Origin: Vulcanimicrobiota bacterium
GTDB lineage: Bacteria > Vulcanimicrobiota > Vulcanimicrobiia > Eremiobacterales > Eremiobacteraceae
Reading direction: 5' to 3'
Assembly (NCBI GenBank): GCA_013290125.1
Contig: JABCYQ010000011.1
Coordinates: forward strand, 26,699-90,698
Length of the DNA stretch: 64,000 bases
Part shown: one piece after another, positions 33,153 through 40,818 of the stretch
Layout: the number at the start of each line of letters is the position of its first letter
Numbering within the stretch: position 1 is the first letter of the stretch
Program-made: the position numbers and the translations under genes
The notes under the pieces: model-generated
What the model saw: the letters and a program-made list of their open reading frames with translations, nothing else
Told to the model about the DNA's origin: nothing
Database searches by the model: none

Positions 33153-34574
33153 ATGAAAGATTACCGGCACGTACATTTCGTAGGCATCGGCGGCGTCGGC
33201 ATGAGCGCCGTCGCCCGTGTGTTGCTGGCGATGGGCATCTCCGTCTCCGGCTCCGACCTCAAGACCAACTCCACGCTCGATAAACTGAAAGCGCTCGGCG
33301 CGCACGTGACGCTCGGTCACGGCTCCGACAACGTCGCCGGCGCCGATGCGGTCGTGATCTCTTCTGCGATCCCGCCGGACAATCCGGAGGTCATCGCAGC
33401 GCAACGCGTCGGCATTCCGGTGATGCAGCGCGCGGAGATGCTCGCGGAGATCATGGCCGACAAGCGCGGCGTGGCCGTCTCCGGCACGCACGGCAAGACG
33501 ACGACCACCTCGATGATCTCGGCGGTGCTCGACGCCGGCGGATTCGCACCGACCGTTTTGATCGGCGGCGAAGTCAACGATCTTGGCGCAAATGCGCGCC
33601 TCGGTTCCGGCGATGTCGTCGTGGCCGAAGCCGATGAGAGCGACGCGTCGTTCTTGCGCTTGACGCCGTGGTGCGCCGTCATCACGAACATCGAGAACGA
33701 TCATCTCGGTTACTATCGCGACATCGAACATCTCATCGAGACGTTTCTCGCGTTCGCGCGGCGCGTGCCGCCCGATGGTCGCATCATCGCATCAGCCGAC
33801 TGTACCGTTGTGGCCGAAGTTCTGCGCCGTCTACATGCGGAACCGCAGCTCTACGGCGATCCGAAGATCATCACGGTCGGTTTCGACGTGAGCGCCGACG
33901 TACGCGCGACCGACGCGCAGTTGGCAGATTTCGGTTCGCGCTTTTCTGTTCAGACTGGCGATTTCGAGTTGGGCGAAGCGGTCATGCGCGTGCCCGGCAG
34001 GATCAACGTCTTCAACGCGCTATGCGCCGTTGCGGTGGGCCTGGAATTCGACGTGCCGTTCGACAAGATCGCGCTGGCGCTCGGCCGCTTCCGCGGTGTG
34101 GCGCGGCGCTTCCAGGTTCTTTACGAGAGCCCAGACGTGCGGGTCGTGGACGACTACGCTCACCACCCGACTGCGGTGCAAGAGACGATCGCCGCGGCGC
34201 GCGCTTACTGGCCGGGCCGCATCGTCGTGGCATTCCAGCCGCACCGCTACAGCCGGACCGCGTATCTCATCCGCGATTTTGCGCGCGCTCTGACCGGCGC
34301 CGATCTCGTGATCGTCAGCGACATCTACGCAGCCGGCGAAGTTCCGTTGCCCGGCGTGCGCGCGGAAATGATCGTGGAGTGCGTGCGCGAGATCGATCGC
34401 GACAAGCCGGTCATGCATCTGCCGAAATGCGCCGACGTGCTCGCGTATCTGCAGCGCTCGGTGCGCAATGGCGATCTCGTTTTGACACTCGGCGCGGGCG
34501 ACATCGGCGGGGTCGCGCACGAACTTGCAGCCGGCCTCTCCGCTTCCGATGCCGGCGTCGCGCCGTCGCGGTGA
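33153..34574 (+). CDS. murC: UDP-MurNAc:L-alanine ligase
   Basis: 473 residues. First amino-acid addition to UDP-MurNAc. HFVGIGGVGMSAVARVL is the N-terminal UDP-binding loop, SGTHGKTTTTSM near residue 110 is the ATP loop, and VVDDYAHHPTAV plus FQPHRYSRTAYL are MurC signatures. The 19-base gap after murG is one of the few gaps in the cluster. The stop overlaps murB by four bases (GTGA). Confidence 0.96.
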   Translation: MKDYRHVHFVGIGGVGMSAVARVLLAMGISVSGSDLKTNSTLDKLKALGAHVTLGHGSDNVAGADAVVISSAIPPDNPEVIAAQRVGIPVMQRAEMLAEIMADKRGVAVSGTHGKTTTTSMISAVLDAGGFAPTVLIGGEVNDLGANARLGSGDVVVAEADESDASFLRLTPWCAVITNIENDHLGYYRDIEHLIETFLAFARRVPPDGRIIASADCTVVAEVLRRLHAEPQLYGDPKIITVGFDVSADVRATDAQLADFGSRFSVQTGDFELGEAVMRVPGRINVFNALCAVAVGLEFDVPFDKIALALGRFRGVARRFQVLYESPDVRVVDDYAHHPTAVQETIAAARAYWPGRIVVAFQPHRYSRTAYLIRDFARALTGADLVIVSDIYAAGEVPLPGVRAEMIVECVREIDRDKPVMHLPKCADVLAYLQRSVRNGDLVLTLGAGDIGGVAHELAAGLSASDAGVAPSR

Positions 34575-35491
34575 CCACGCGAGCATCGCTGCAGGGCAAA
34601 GCTCCGAACGCAGATCAACGCGGCGCGTTGGCCGCGCTGCTCGACGGCGACATCGCGTTTGACTATCCGCTCGCCGCGCGCACGTCGATGCGCGTCGGCG
34701 GCCCTGCAAGTGTCTACGCCGAGGTCAAACAAGTTGGGCGGCTCGTCGCCGTCTTGAGTTTTTGCGCGAGCGAACGCATCCCGTGGACGGTCATCGGTCT
34801 CGGTTCGAATTTGCTCGTGCCGGACGAGGGCTTCCCTGGCGTGGTCGTGCGCTTGGCCGGCGATTTTGTGCGGATAACTATTGAAGAGACGCGCATCCGC
34901 GCGGGCGGCGCGGTGCCGATCGTCTCGCTTTGCCGCGATGCCGCAAATGCGGGGCTCGCTGGCGCCGAAGCGCTGGTCGGCATACCGGGTACCGTCGGCG
35001 GCGCCGTGCGGATGAATGCCGGCACCGACGTGGAGATCGGCGATCTCATCGATCGTGTTGAGGTTGTGATAGCGGGCGAGAAGGCGCAGACGTTCACGCG
35101 GCCGGAGTTCGCCTATCGCCGCTCTACTTTAGATACGCGCGCCGTGGTCTGTGCCGCCGAACTCGAGCTGACGCGCGGCGACCCCAAAGAACTAAAGGAA
35201 GAACTGCGCCGGCGCATCGATCGCCGCCGCGCAACGCAACCGATCGAATTGCCCAACTCCGGCAGCATCTTCCGCAATCCGCCCGGCGACTATGCCGCGC
35301 GACTGATCGAAGCCGCGGGCTGCAAGGGCTGGCGTGAGGGCGGTGCGGTCGTGAGCGAGAAGCACGCGAACTTCATCGTCAACGCGGGCGGCGCGACGTG
35401 CGCCGACGTGCTCGCGCTGATCGAGCGAGTCCGCGCCCATGTGCTCGAATCCCAGGGCGTGTCGCTCGAACTCGAAGTCCATCTTTTGTAG
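34571..35491 (+). CDS. murB: UDP-N-acetylenolpyruvoylglucosamine reductase
   Basis: 306 residues. NADPH- and FAD-dependent reduction that makes UDP-MurNAc. The FAD-binding segments are TSMRVGGPASVYAEV and GLGSNLLV (about 76-83), then GIPGTVGGAVRMNAG. The catalytic serine is in NSGSIFRNP (about 230), and the C-terminal glutamate in LELEVHLL. The GTG start in a GTGA overlap with murC is the natural one; the open frame extends far upstream within murC, which is a shadow. The stop TAG coincides with the TGTAGGGC of a repeat. Confidence 0.95.
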   Translation: MTTRASLQGKAPNADQRGALAALLDGDIAFDYPLAARTSMRVGGPASVYAEVKQVGRLVAVLSFCASERIPWTVIGLGSNLLVPDEGFPGVVVRLAGDFVRITIEETRIRAGGAVPIVSLCRDAANAGLAGAEALVGIPGTVGGAVRMNAGTDVEIGDLIDRVEVVIAGEKAQTFTRPEFAYRRSTLDTRAVVCAAELELTRGDPKELKEELRRRIDRRRATQPIELPNSGSIFRNPPGDYAARLIEAAGCKGWREGGAVVSEKHANFIVNAGGATCADVLALIERVRAHVLESQGVSLELEVHLL

Positions 35492-35534
35492 GGCGGTGCC
35501 CTCGAATCGAAGGGGCCGACGTTAGTCGGCCCAC
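35487..35534. repeat. Family-A palindrome and a truncated GTAGGGC element after murB
   Basis: TTGTAGGGCGGTGCCC at 35487-35502 is a short GGGC/GCCC hairpin whose TAG is the murB stop codon. A complete family-A copy follows (stem 35513-35520, loop GTTA, stem 35525-35532). Confidence 0.75.
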
Positions 35535-35608
35535 GCTACGTTCGCTCACGCGCACCGCTTTCCGGGACACCAATCTTGGTGAGGCGCGATACAAAGTCCA
35601 ACAAAGCC

Positions 35609-35637
35609 TTGAGATAATTACGATATCGTAGTATCCT
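35609..35637 (+). promoter_or_regulatory. Promoter and palindromic operator of the toxin-antitoxin pair
   Basis: TTGAGA (35609-35614), seventeen bases, then TATCCT (35632-35637). The spacer holds a perfect 12-base palindrome TACGATATCGTA (35619-35630). A palindrome inside the promoter is what autoregulated antitoxins usually bind. The antitoxin ATG follows eleven bases after the -10 element, so the transcript would have little or no leader. Confidence 0.6.
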
Positions 35638-35648
35638 AAGCGTGACAC

Positions 35649-36047
35649 ATGGCTATCTACGCACCGTCCCCCGAACTGGAAAACCTGGACATAGAACCGG
35701 CGCTCGTCTTGCCGGCGCTCTTCCGCGTTGTCCAGACATGGGGACTGACGAACGCCGAAACAGCTCGACTATTGGGCTTGGATTCGGCGTCCACGATCTA
35801 TGCCTGGCGCAGAGGCGCGACGCGTATCGGCTCCGAGAAGATCGAGCGCATCGGCCACATCTTGTGGATATACGAGATGCTGCACTCGCTCTTCGGTGAA
35901 GGCGCGGCCTCCGACGGCTGGCCGAAGCGGCCCAACGACGGCGCTCCGTTCAACGGACGCAAGCCGGTTGAGCTGTTATGCTCCGGCCGCTTTGCAGACA
36001 TCGTGAAGATCTACGAGGCGTTATTTCGAAAAACCCAAGGTTGGTGA
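35649..36047 (+). CDS. Antitoxin of a RES/Xre module (MbcA/ParS family)
   Basis: 132 residues. The N-terminal half is an Xre-like helix-turn-helix (about 20-72, with LTNAETARLLGLDSASTIYAWRRG). The C-terminal DUF2384 domain has WPKRPNDGAPFNGRKPVELLCSG, read in parts as W-x3-PN, F-x-G and P-x-ELL. It ends in the typical aromatic GW. Such antitoxins bind the RES toxin active site with their C-terminus and repress their own promoter. Its own promoter with a palindrome lies directly upstream. The stop overlaps the toxin start (GTGA). Confidence 0.85.
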   Translation: MAIYAPSPELENLDIEPALVLPALFRVVQTWGLTNAETARLLGLDSASTIYAWRRGATRIGSEKIERIGHILWIYEMLHSLFGEGAASDGWPKRPNDGAPFNGRKPVELLCSGRFADIVKIYEALFRKTQGW

Positions 36048-36715
36048 CGCTGCGCCGAATTCGGCGCAGGCTAAAGATAGCGCCGTCGTGGAGAATCATC
36101 TCGCCGCCGCAAAACAGAATTCTATTGGGAATCGTCGGCGAAGAGCGACGCGCCGTCGAGGCGACGCTCGCACGCTTCAGCCCCTACGCGCATCTCGTCG
36201 AAAACCTCGGCCCGAGTGTGAAGGCGATGATCGCAACCCCAGGCATCGACGTGCTGCTGGCGCCATTTGCCTTCCCCGGGCCAAGTCGATTCAGCCGCGG
36301 TGACTTCGGTGTTTACTACGCAAGCGCGGATCTCAAAACAGCTATCGCCGAGACGCGCTACCATCGCGCCCTCGCCCTTGCTGAATCCCATTCGCCCGAC
36401 GCGCGATTGCCCGTAACCGCGTTCACAGCAGTCATCGACGCGATGCTCGAAGACATCCGCGGCATGCAGACGACGTTGCCGGGCTGCTATCATCCGACCG
36501 ACTACCGCGAGAGCCAGGCGTACGGCGCATTGGTCAAGCGTCGCGCTAGCCCCGGCATCGCTTACGACAGCGTCCGGCGTGCGGGCGGCCAATGTTTCGG
36601 CATATTTGATCCAAGAGCACTGTCAGATTGCGCGCGCGTGCATGACCTGGAATACGAATGGGATGGCGCAACGCAGACGATGACAAAGACTCGCATGGAG
36701 ATATCTATCGATTAG
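36044..36715 (+). CDS. RES-domain toxin
   Basis: 223 residues. RES toxins (MbcT, ParT, Res) resemble ADP-ribosyltransferases and either degrade NAD+ or modify host proteins. The signature segments are FSRGDFGVYYASADLKTAIAETRYHR (read in parts: RGDFGVYYAS, TAIAETRYHR) and RASPGIAYDSVRRAGGQC with the conserved serine. The GTG start overlaps the antitoxin stop, so the pair is coupled. The module lies between murB and ddl, in the same direction as the dcw genes. Confidence 0.85.
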   Translation: MTLRRIRRRLKIAPSWRIISPPQNRILLGIVGEERRAVEATLARFSPYAHLVENLGPSVKAMIATPGIDVLLAPFAFPGPSRFSRGDFGVYYASADLKTAIAETRYHRALALAESHSPDARLPVTAFTAVIDAMLEDIRGMQTTLPGCYHPTDYRESQAYGALVKRRASPGIAYDSVRRAGGQCFGIFDPRALSDCARVHDLEYEWDGATQTMTKTRMEISID

Positions 36716-36739
36716 GTCGAATGGGTCCAACGACGTTTG

Positions 36740-37714
36740 ATGAGGCTTGTAGGCTTCAGCACACGTGTTCGCAAATACGCGTATCCGTTGAGCAAGCCGA
36801 CTATCGCGGTGCTTATGGGCGGAATCTCTGCCGAGCGTGAGATCAGTCTTCAAACCGGCATGGGCGTTTCCGCTACGCTCGAGGGCCTCGGGTACATCAC
36901 CTATTCTCTGGAATACGATGATGCGTTTGTCGAACGGTTGCGCGAGCGCCGGCCCGACGCGGTCTTCATCGCGCTGCATGGCGGCTCGGGCGAAGACGGC
37001 TCCGTCCAGGCGATCCTCGATTGGCTACGCCTGCCTTATCAAGGTTCGGGCGTGCGCGCGAGCGCGGTCGCGATGGACAAAGAGATGACCAAAGCGCTCA
37101 TGCTTGCCAACGGTATCCCGACTCCTTCGGCCATCGTGCTCGACGCAAAAGCACCGCTTCCAACGTCGCCGCCGTCGGAGATCGGATGTCCGTGCGTGGT
37201 GAAACCGTCGGCGCAGGGTTCGTCGGTCGGCGTTAGCATCGTCAGCGAACACGCCGACTGGCCTGAGGCGATCGCCGACGCCGCGAAGTTCGGCGGCCGG
37301 ATTCTCGTTGAACAGTATATCGCCGGCCGTGAATTCACCGCATCGATCTTGGAAGAGCAGGCGCTGCCGATCGTCGAGATCATCCCCAACGACGATTCGT
37401 ATTCCTATGCCGCGAAATACACGCCCGGCGGCAGCACGCACAAAGTCCCCGCGCAGATCGACACGAGCACTGCACAGTCGATGCAAGATTACGCGCTTAC
37501 GTTGCATCGCTCGCTCGGAGCCCGCGACTATTCGCGCACCGATTTCTTGCTCGATGAACACGGCGCAATCTTCGCGCTCGAATGCAACACGTTGCCCGGC
37601 CTGACCGCGTTTAGTCTGTTCCCGGAAGCGGCCGCCGCGACCGGCATCAGCTACAGCGCGCTGGTCGAACGCCTTGTGCGCTCGGCGCTCGCGCGCACAG
37701 CGGTGGCCGGATGA
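36740..37714 (+). CDS. ddl: D-alanine:D-alanine ligase
   Basis: About 324 residues. Makes the D-Ala-D-Ala dipeptide used by MurF. KPTIAVLMGGISAEREISL is the N-terminal signature, ALHGGSGEDGSVQ follows, the ATP-grasp core has VVKPSAQGSSVGVS, and the metal-binding end is FALECNTLPGLTAFS. The first 17 residues before PTIAVLMGG are longer than usual; a start near 36788 is possible. No clear ribosome-binding site is seen. It overlaps the next gene by four bases (ATGA). Confidence 0.93.
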   Translation: MRLVGFSTRVRKYAYPLSKPTIAVLMGGISAEREISLQTGMGVSATLEGLGYITYSLEYDDAFVERLRERRPDAVFIALHGGSGEDGSVQAILDWLRLPYQGSGVRASAVAMDKEMTKALMLANGIPTPSAIVLDAKAPLPTSPPSEIGCPCVVKPSAQGSSVGVSIVSEHADWPEAIADAAKFGGRILVEQYIAGREFTASILEEQALPIVEIIPNDDSYSYAAKYTPGGSTHKVPAQIDTSTAQSMQDYALTLHRSLGARDYSRTDFLLDEHGAIFALECNTLPGLTAFSLFPEAAAATGISYSALVERLVRSALARTAVAG

Positions 37715-38418
37715 TCCGCGAATCAAGAGCGGCGCTGCGCTACGCGCTCTTCGATCTCGACGGTACGCTGATCGATTCCACCGACCTCATCGTCACCTCG
37801 TACGAGCACACGTACCGCGCGCACGGCCGCCTGGTGAACAGCGAACAGATCCGCGCCGCGCTCGGTATGCCGCTGCAAGATACGCTCGCCCAACATTTCC
37901 GCGGAAACGAATTGCGCGATGCGATGAGCACATATCTCGACTACAATCTCGCGCGCCACGACGAGGCCGTGCGTCAGATGGCCGGTGTCGCCGAACTCGT
38001 GCGGCGGTTGCGCAACGGCGGCTTACGGCTCGGCGTCGTGACGTCGAAGCTGCGCGAATCCGCGCGCCGCGGACTGACGCTGTGCAACTTGGATGGCGTG
38101 TTCGAAGTCGTCGTCGCTAAAGAAGATACCGCGCGTCACAAACCCGAGTCCGATCCATTGCTCTACGCGCTGGCCGCGCTCGATGCCGAAGCCGGCGAGG
38201 CCGCGTACGTCGGCGATTCGCCGCTGGACGTGGAAGCCGCGGATGGCGCGGGCGTCCGGTCGATAGCGGCCCTGTGGCGGCCTGTGAGCGAGAACGCGTT
38301 TTCCGCGCGCCAGCCCGACGCCTATGCGCGGACCCCCGCAGAAGCTGCCGATATTCTAGAAGCGTGGCGCGACGGCCGCGAGTTCGGCCTGCGCGAGGAG
38401 CACCTCCAGGGGGCGTAG
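37711..38418 (+). CDS. HAD-family phosphatase (Gph/PpaX-like)
   Basis: 235 residues. The nucleophile and acid aspartates are in LFDLDGTLIDST (D15 and D17). A helical cap domain follows (about 25-85), then VVTSKLRESARRGL (motif II with the serine) and AYVGDSPLDVEAADGAG (motif IV). The order matches phosphoglycolate phosphatase and pyrophosphatase PpaX relatives; the exact substrate cannot be told. It is coupled to ddl by an ATGA overlap and closes the dcw cluster here. Confidence 0.9.
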   Translation: MIRESRAALRYALFDLDGTLIDSTDLIVTSYEHTYRAHGRLVNSEQIRAALGMPLQDTLAQHFRGNELRDAMSTYLDYNLARHDEAVRQMAGVAELVRRLRNGGLRLGVVTSKLRESARRGLTLCNLDGVFEVVVAKEDTARHKPESDPLLYALAALDAEAGEAAYVGDSPLDVEAADGAGVRSIAALWRPVSENAFSARQPDAYARTPAEAADILEAWRDGREFGLREEHLQGA

Positions 38419-38445
38419 CCCGCAAGCCGCGCGTAGGAGCGGATC

Positions 38446-39186
38446 TTGAGCTTCATCTACTCGTTGATCAACTTTCTCTTCTTCAACAATCGCCTGACAG
38501 ATCGGTCGGACAGCATCACGGCGATGTTCACCGATGACACGGTCTCGGCAGGAAGCATGGCCTTCACGCCGCTGGCAGCCGATACGGTGCCGTCCGCCCC
38601 GATGACGATGGCGGATCAGATGCACGCGCAGATCGACTCGCTGCAAAAGATTGATCCGGATTTCAACGAAGTCGCATTTCTTTCGAGCGCCGCGACCGCG
38701 TATACGAAAGCCATCCAAGCCGAGGGCGCGATGTCGGCTGACAGCGCGACGGATGTCGTTACGCAAGCGTATCACGATCGGCTCGCAGCGCGCGTCGCCG
38801 ACTGGCAAGCGCAGGGCTACACGCGCGTCGTGACCGGACTGAACGTCGACGGCGCAAAACTGTTCAAAGTCTCGATCGATGGCGCTTCGGAATCTCTCAC
38901 GGTGCGGATCACCGGCACCGGCGTTCGCTGCACGAAGGATATAAGTTCGGGCGTTGTCGCCGAGGGCAGCATCACAAGCCAAACATTTACCGAATACGCG
39001 ACGTTCGTGCGTCCGGCCGGCACGGTGACGCCGAAGACGACCGCTTTGGGAGGCGCAGCTCATTGCCCGTCGTGCGGCGCTCCGGCGCCAGCGACGGCGA
39101 CGGTCTGCCCGTTCTGCGGCACGCCGCTCACGCCGGGTGGAGCCCCGTGGCTACTGGACAGAGTCAGCCAATCCGCGTACGCTTGA
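38446..39186 (+). CDS. Tim44-like domain protein with C-terminal zinc ribbon
   Basis: 246 residues. An N-terminal hydrophobic segment (MSFIYSLINFLFFNN) may touch the membrane. The middle (about 60-195) has the pattern of a Tim44-like/NTF2-fold domain: DPDFNEVAFLSSAATAYTKAIQA, then VTQAYHDRLAARVADWQAQGYTRVV. The C-terminus is a zinc ribbon with CPSCGAPAPATATVCPFCGTPL. A GGAG motif eight bases before the TTG supports the start. The role is unknown. It follows the HAD gene after 27 bases and may be cotranscribed with it. Confidence 0.75.
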   Translation: MSFIYSLINFLFFNNRLTDRSDSITAMFTDDTVSAGSMAFTPLAADTVPSAPMTMADQMHAQIDSLQKIDPDFNEVAFLSSAATAYTKAIQAEGAMSADSATDVVTQAYHDRLAARVADWQAQGYTRVVTGLNVDGAKLFKVSIDGASESLTVRITGTGVRCTKDISSGVVAEGSITSQTFTEYATFVRPAGTVTPKTTALGGAAHCPSCGAPAPATATVCPFCGTPLTPGGAPWLLDRVSQSAYA

Positions 39187-39211
39187 TGTAGGGCGGACCT
39201 TTACGGTCCGC
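39187..39211. repeat. Family-B palindrome between convergent genes
   Basis: TGTAGGGCGGACC, loop TTTAC, then GGTCCGC, starting directly at the end of the TGA stop codon of the Tim44-like gene and lying between two convergent genes. Confidence 0.8.
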
Positions 39212-39578
39212 TCGACGCCCGATTGATGTGAGCCTCGTTGTACTCGCAAAGCGGAATGCGCGACAAGACTTTGACCGCGCCGTTTGCGAAAATCACTTTC
39301 ACATCGCGATACACTGACGGGCAATGCTCATAAGCGTTTTGCTCGATGCGAATATAGAATGAGTGACCCGGCTGCACGGGGCCGGTCAGATCGTTGATGC
39401 CCCAGAACTTCTCGCCGAACTTGCGGTCGTATAGATGAACGATCCGAACGTTCGTGTCATTGTAGATCGTGAACACCAGGTACTTCGCCGCCTGTGCGGG
39501 TTGCGAGCGGAATAGTCCGCACGCTGCGATTGCGACGGTCGCAAGCAAAGTTGCTCGAAGCGTTGTGTTCCGTTTCAT
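39201..39578 (-). CDS. Small exported protein of unknown function
   Basis: 125 residues. The signal peptide (LLATVAIAACGLFRSQPAQA) has a basic start; an internal cysteine lies in the leader but no good lipobox follows. The mature domain is beta-rich with YNDTNVRIVHLY near its start and two cysteines (CPSVYRDVKVIF and PLCEYNEAHI). This resembles small secreted domains with the pattern N-x-T-G/N then a paired-cysteine end, of unknown role. No enzyme motif is seen. It overlaps the tail of the family-B palindrome at its 3' end. Confidence 0.7.
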   Translation of the reverse strand: MKRNTTLRATLLATVAIAACGLFRSQPAQAAKYLVFTIYNDTNVRIVHLYDRKFGEKFWGINDLTGPVQPGHSFYIRIEQNAYEHCPSVYRDVKVIFANGAVKVLSRIPLCEYNEAHINRASSGP

Positions 39579-39590
39579 GCCGTAGCGTTC

Positions 39591-39608
39591 GCCGATCTCA
39601 AAATCGGC
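39591..39608. repeat. Degenerate palindrome upstream of the HNH gene
   Basis: GCCGAT and ATCGGC pair across a six-base loop at 39591-39608, and GAGGCCGACGTTG follows at about 39640. These look like worn family-A copies. The rest of the 146-base gap before the HNH gene holds nothing I can name. Confidence 0.4.
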
Positions 39609-39724
39609 CCTCGTACCGCGCGGGGCGAGTTCTCAAGAGAGGCCGACGTTGCTCGAGTGCGCAATTTCCGCCATATGCAGCGGCATGTTGGCTTAGCCGG
39701 CGCGACCAGGCGGTGACGTGAACC

Positions 39725-40702
39725 GTGCGCTACTGGTGGGTGAATCAAAACCAAACCCACAGCCATGAAATCGGCGGCGGTTACCTATGGTCGCCGAAGC
39801 GGAACGCCAACAACAATCGAAATCCTTACTACGAATCGATGCGCGAAATCGCTCCGGGCGACCTCGTGTTTTCGTTTGTAGACACGCTCATCGTTGCCAT
39901 CGGAAAAGTTACGTCATTCTGTTACGAAAATCCAAAGCCCGATGAATTTGGCGCGGTTGGTCAAAACTGGGCTGCCGTTGGCTGGCGCGTCTGCGTTGAC
40001 TTTTCACGACTAACCAGACAAATCCGACCCCGCGAACACATGGATCTGCTTGCAATGCTGCTGCCACCGAAGTATTCGCCGCTTTCGGCGAACGGACGCG
40101 GCGCGCAATCGGTCTATTTGACGGAACTTCCGGAATTATTCGCCGAGACCCTAATCGGCATAATCGGCCAGGAAGCGTTGACCATCCAAGCGCAAGCAGC
40201 GGCGCCACTCGGACGACAGAATTGGTTCGCCCGCACAGGTGACCTCGAGATCTGGGAGCATCAAATCGAGAGAGCTATCGATGAAAATGTAGAGATCTCG
40301 GAAACGAATCGCAAAGCGCTGATCGTGGCTCGCCGCGGTCAAGGGATTTTTCGGGAGCGGGTCTCAGCACATGAACGGGGATGCCGAGTGACCAAGGTCT
40401 CACATCCCGCACACCTGCGCGCAAGTCACTGCAAACCTTGGCGTGATTCCACAAACGAAGAACGTCTCGACGGCGATAATGGGTTGATGCTCACACCCAC
40501 CGTTGATCACCTGTTCGACGAAGGCTTCATAAGTTTCGAGGATTCGGGCGAACTTATCATATCGCCGGTCGCGCACAAGCCGTCGCTAACCCGCATGGGC
40601 ATCGTAATCGATGAGCCGTTCAATGTCGGAACGTTCTCAAGTGGTCAGAAACACTACCTCGACTACCATCGCAATTCCGTGTTGCGAAGAATCAGCCGAT
40701 AA
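39725..40702 (+). CDS. HNH endonuclease with EVE-like N-terminal domain
   Basis: 325 residues. The first 125 residues (RYWWVNQNQTHSHEIGGGYLWSP, in parts YWWVNQNQ, GGGYLWSPK) match the EVE/PUA-like opening of a widespread group of HNH proteins. EVE domains read modified bases. The HNH nuclease domain (about 215-280) has ASHCKPWRDSTNEERLDGDNGLMLTPTVDHLFDEGFISF (in parts: SHCKPWR, NGLMLT, DHLFDEGFISF). GTG start, with an in-frame stop just upstream. The base composition is lower in GC than its neighbours, which fits transfer. It may be a modification-dependent restriction enzyme, but no methylase partner is nearby. Confidence 0.85.
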   Translation: MRYWWVNQNQTHSHEIGGGYLWSPKRNANNNRNPYYESMREIAPGDLVFSFVDTLIVAIGKVTSFCYENPKPDEFGAVGQNWAAVGWRVCVDFSRLTRQIRPREHMDLLAMLLPPKYSPLSANGRGAQSVYLTELPELFAETLIGIIGQEALTIQAQAAAPLGRQNWFARTGDLEIWEHQIERAIDENVEISETNRKALIVARRGQGIFRERVSAHERGCRVTKVSHPAHLRASHCKPWRDSTNEERLDGDNGLMLTPTVDHLFDEGFISFEDSGELIISPVAHKPSLTRMGIVIDEPFNVGTFSSGQKHYLDYHRNSVLRRISR

Positions 40703-40738
40703 CGCCTTCTGGCTAGGCCACGCATGGCGGTTCGGAAT

Positions 40739-40790
40739 GGGCAAGCGATGCTTGCCCTACTACGCGCACAAGGGCAAGCGTTACTTGCCC
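40739..40790. repeat. Two family-C palindromes
   Basis: GGGCAAGC (40739-40746), GAT, GCTTGCCC (40750-40757) and then GGGCAAG (40772-40778), CGTTA, CTTGCCC (40784-40790). Both are followed by CTAC or CTGCTAC. They lie in the gap after the HNH gene. Confidence 0.75.
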
Positions 40791-40818
40791 TGCTACAGAT
40801 AGGAACGAATTAGCTACG

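Noticed and set aside
33668..34570. Long 5' extension of the murB frame into murC
   Set aside because: The extension lies wholly inside murC, is arginine-rich and has no homology pattern; the GTG in the GTGA overlap gives a normal MurB.
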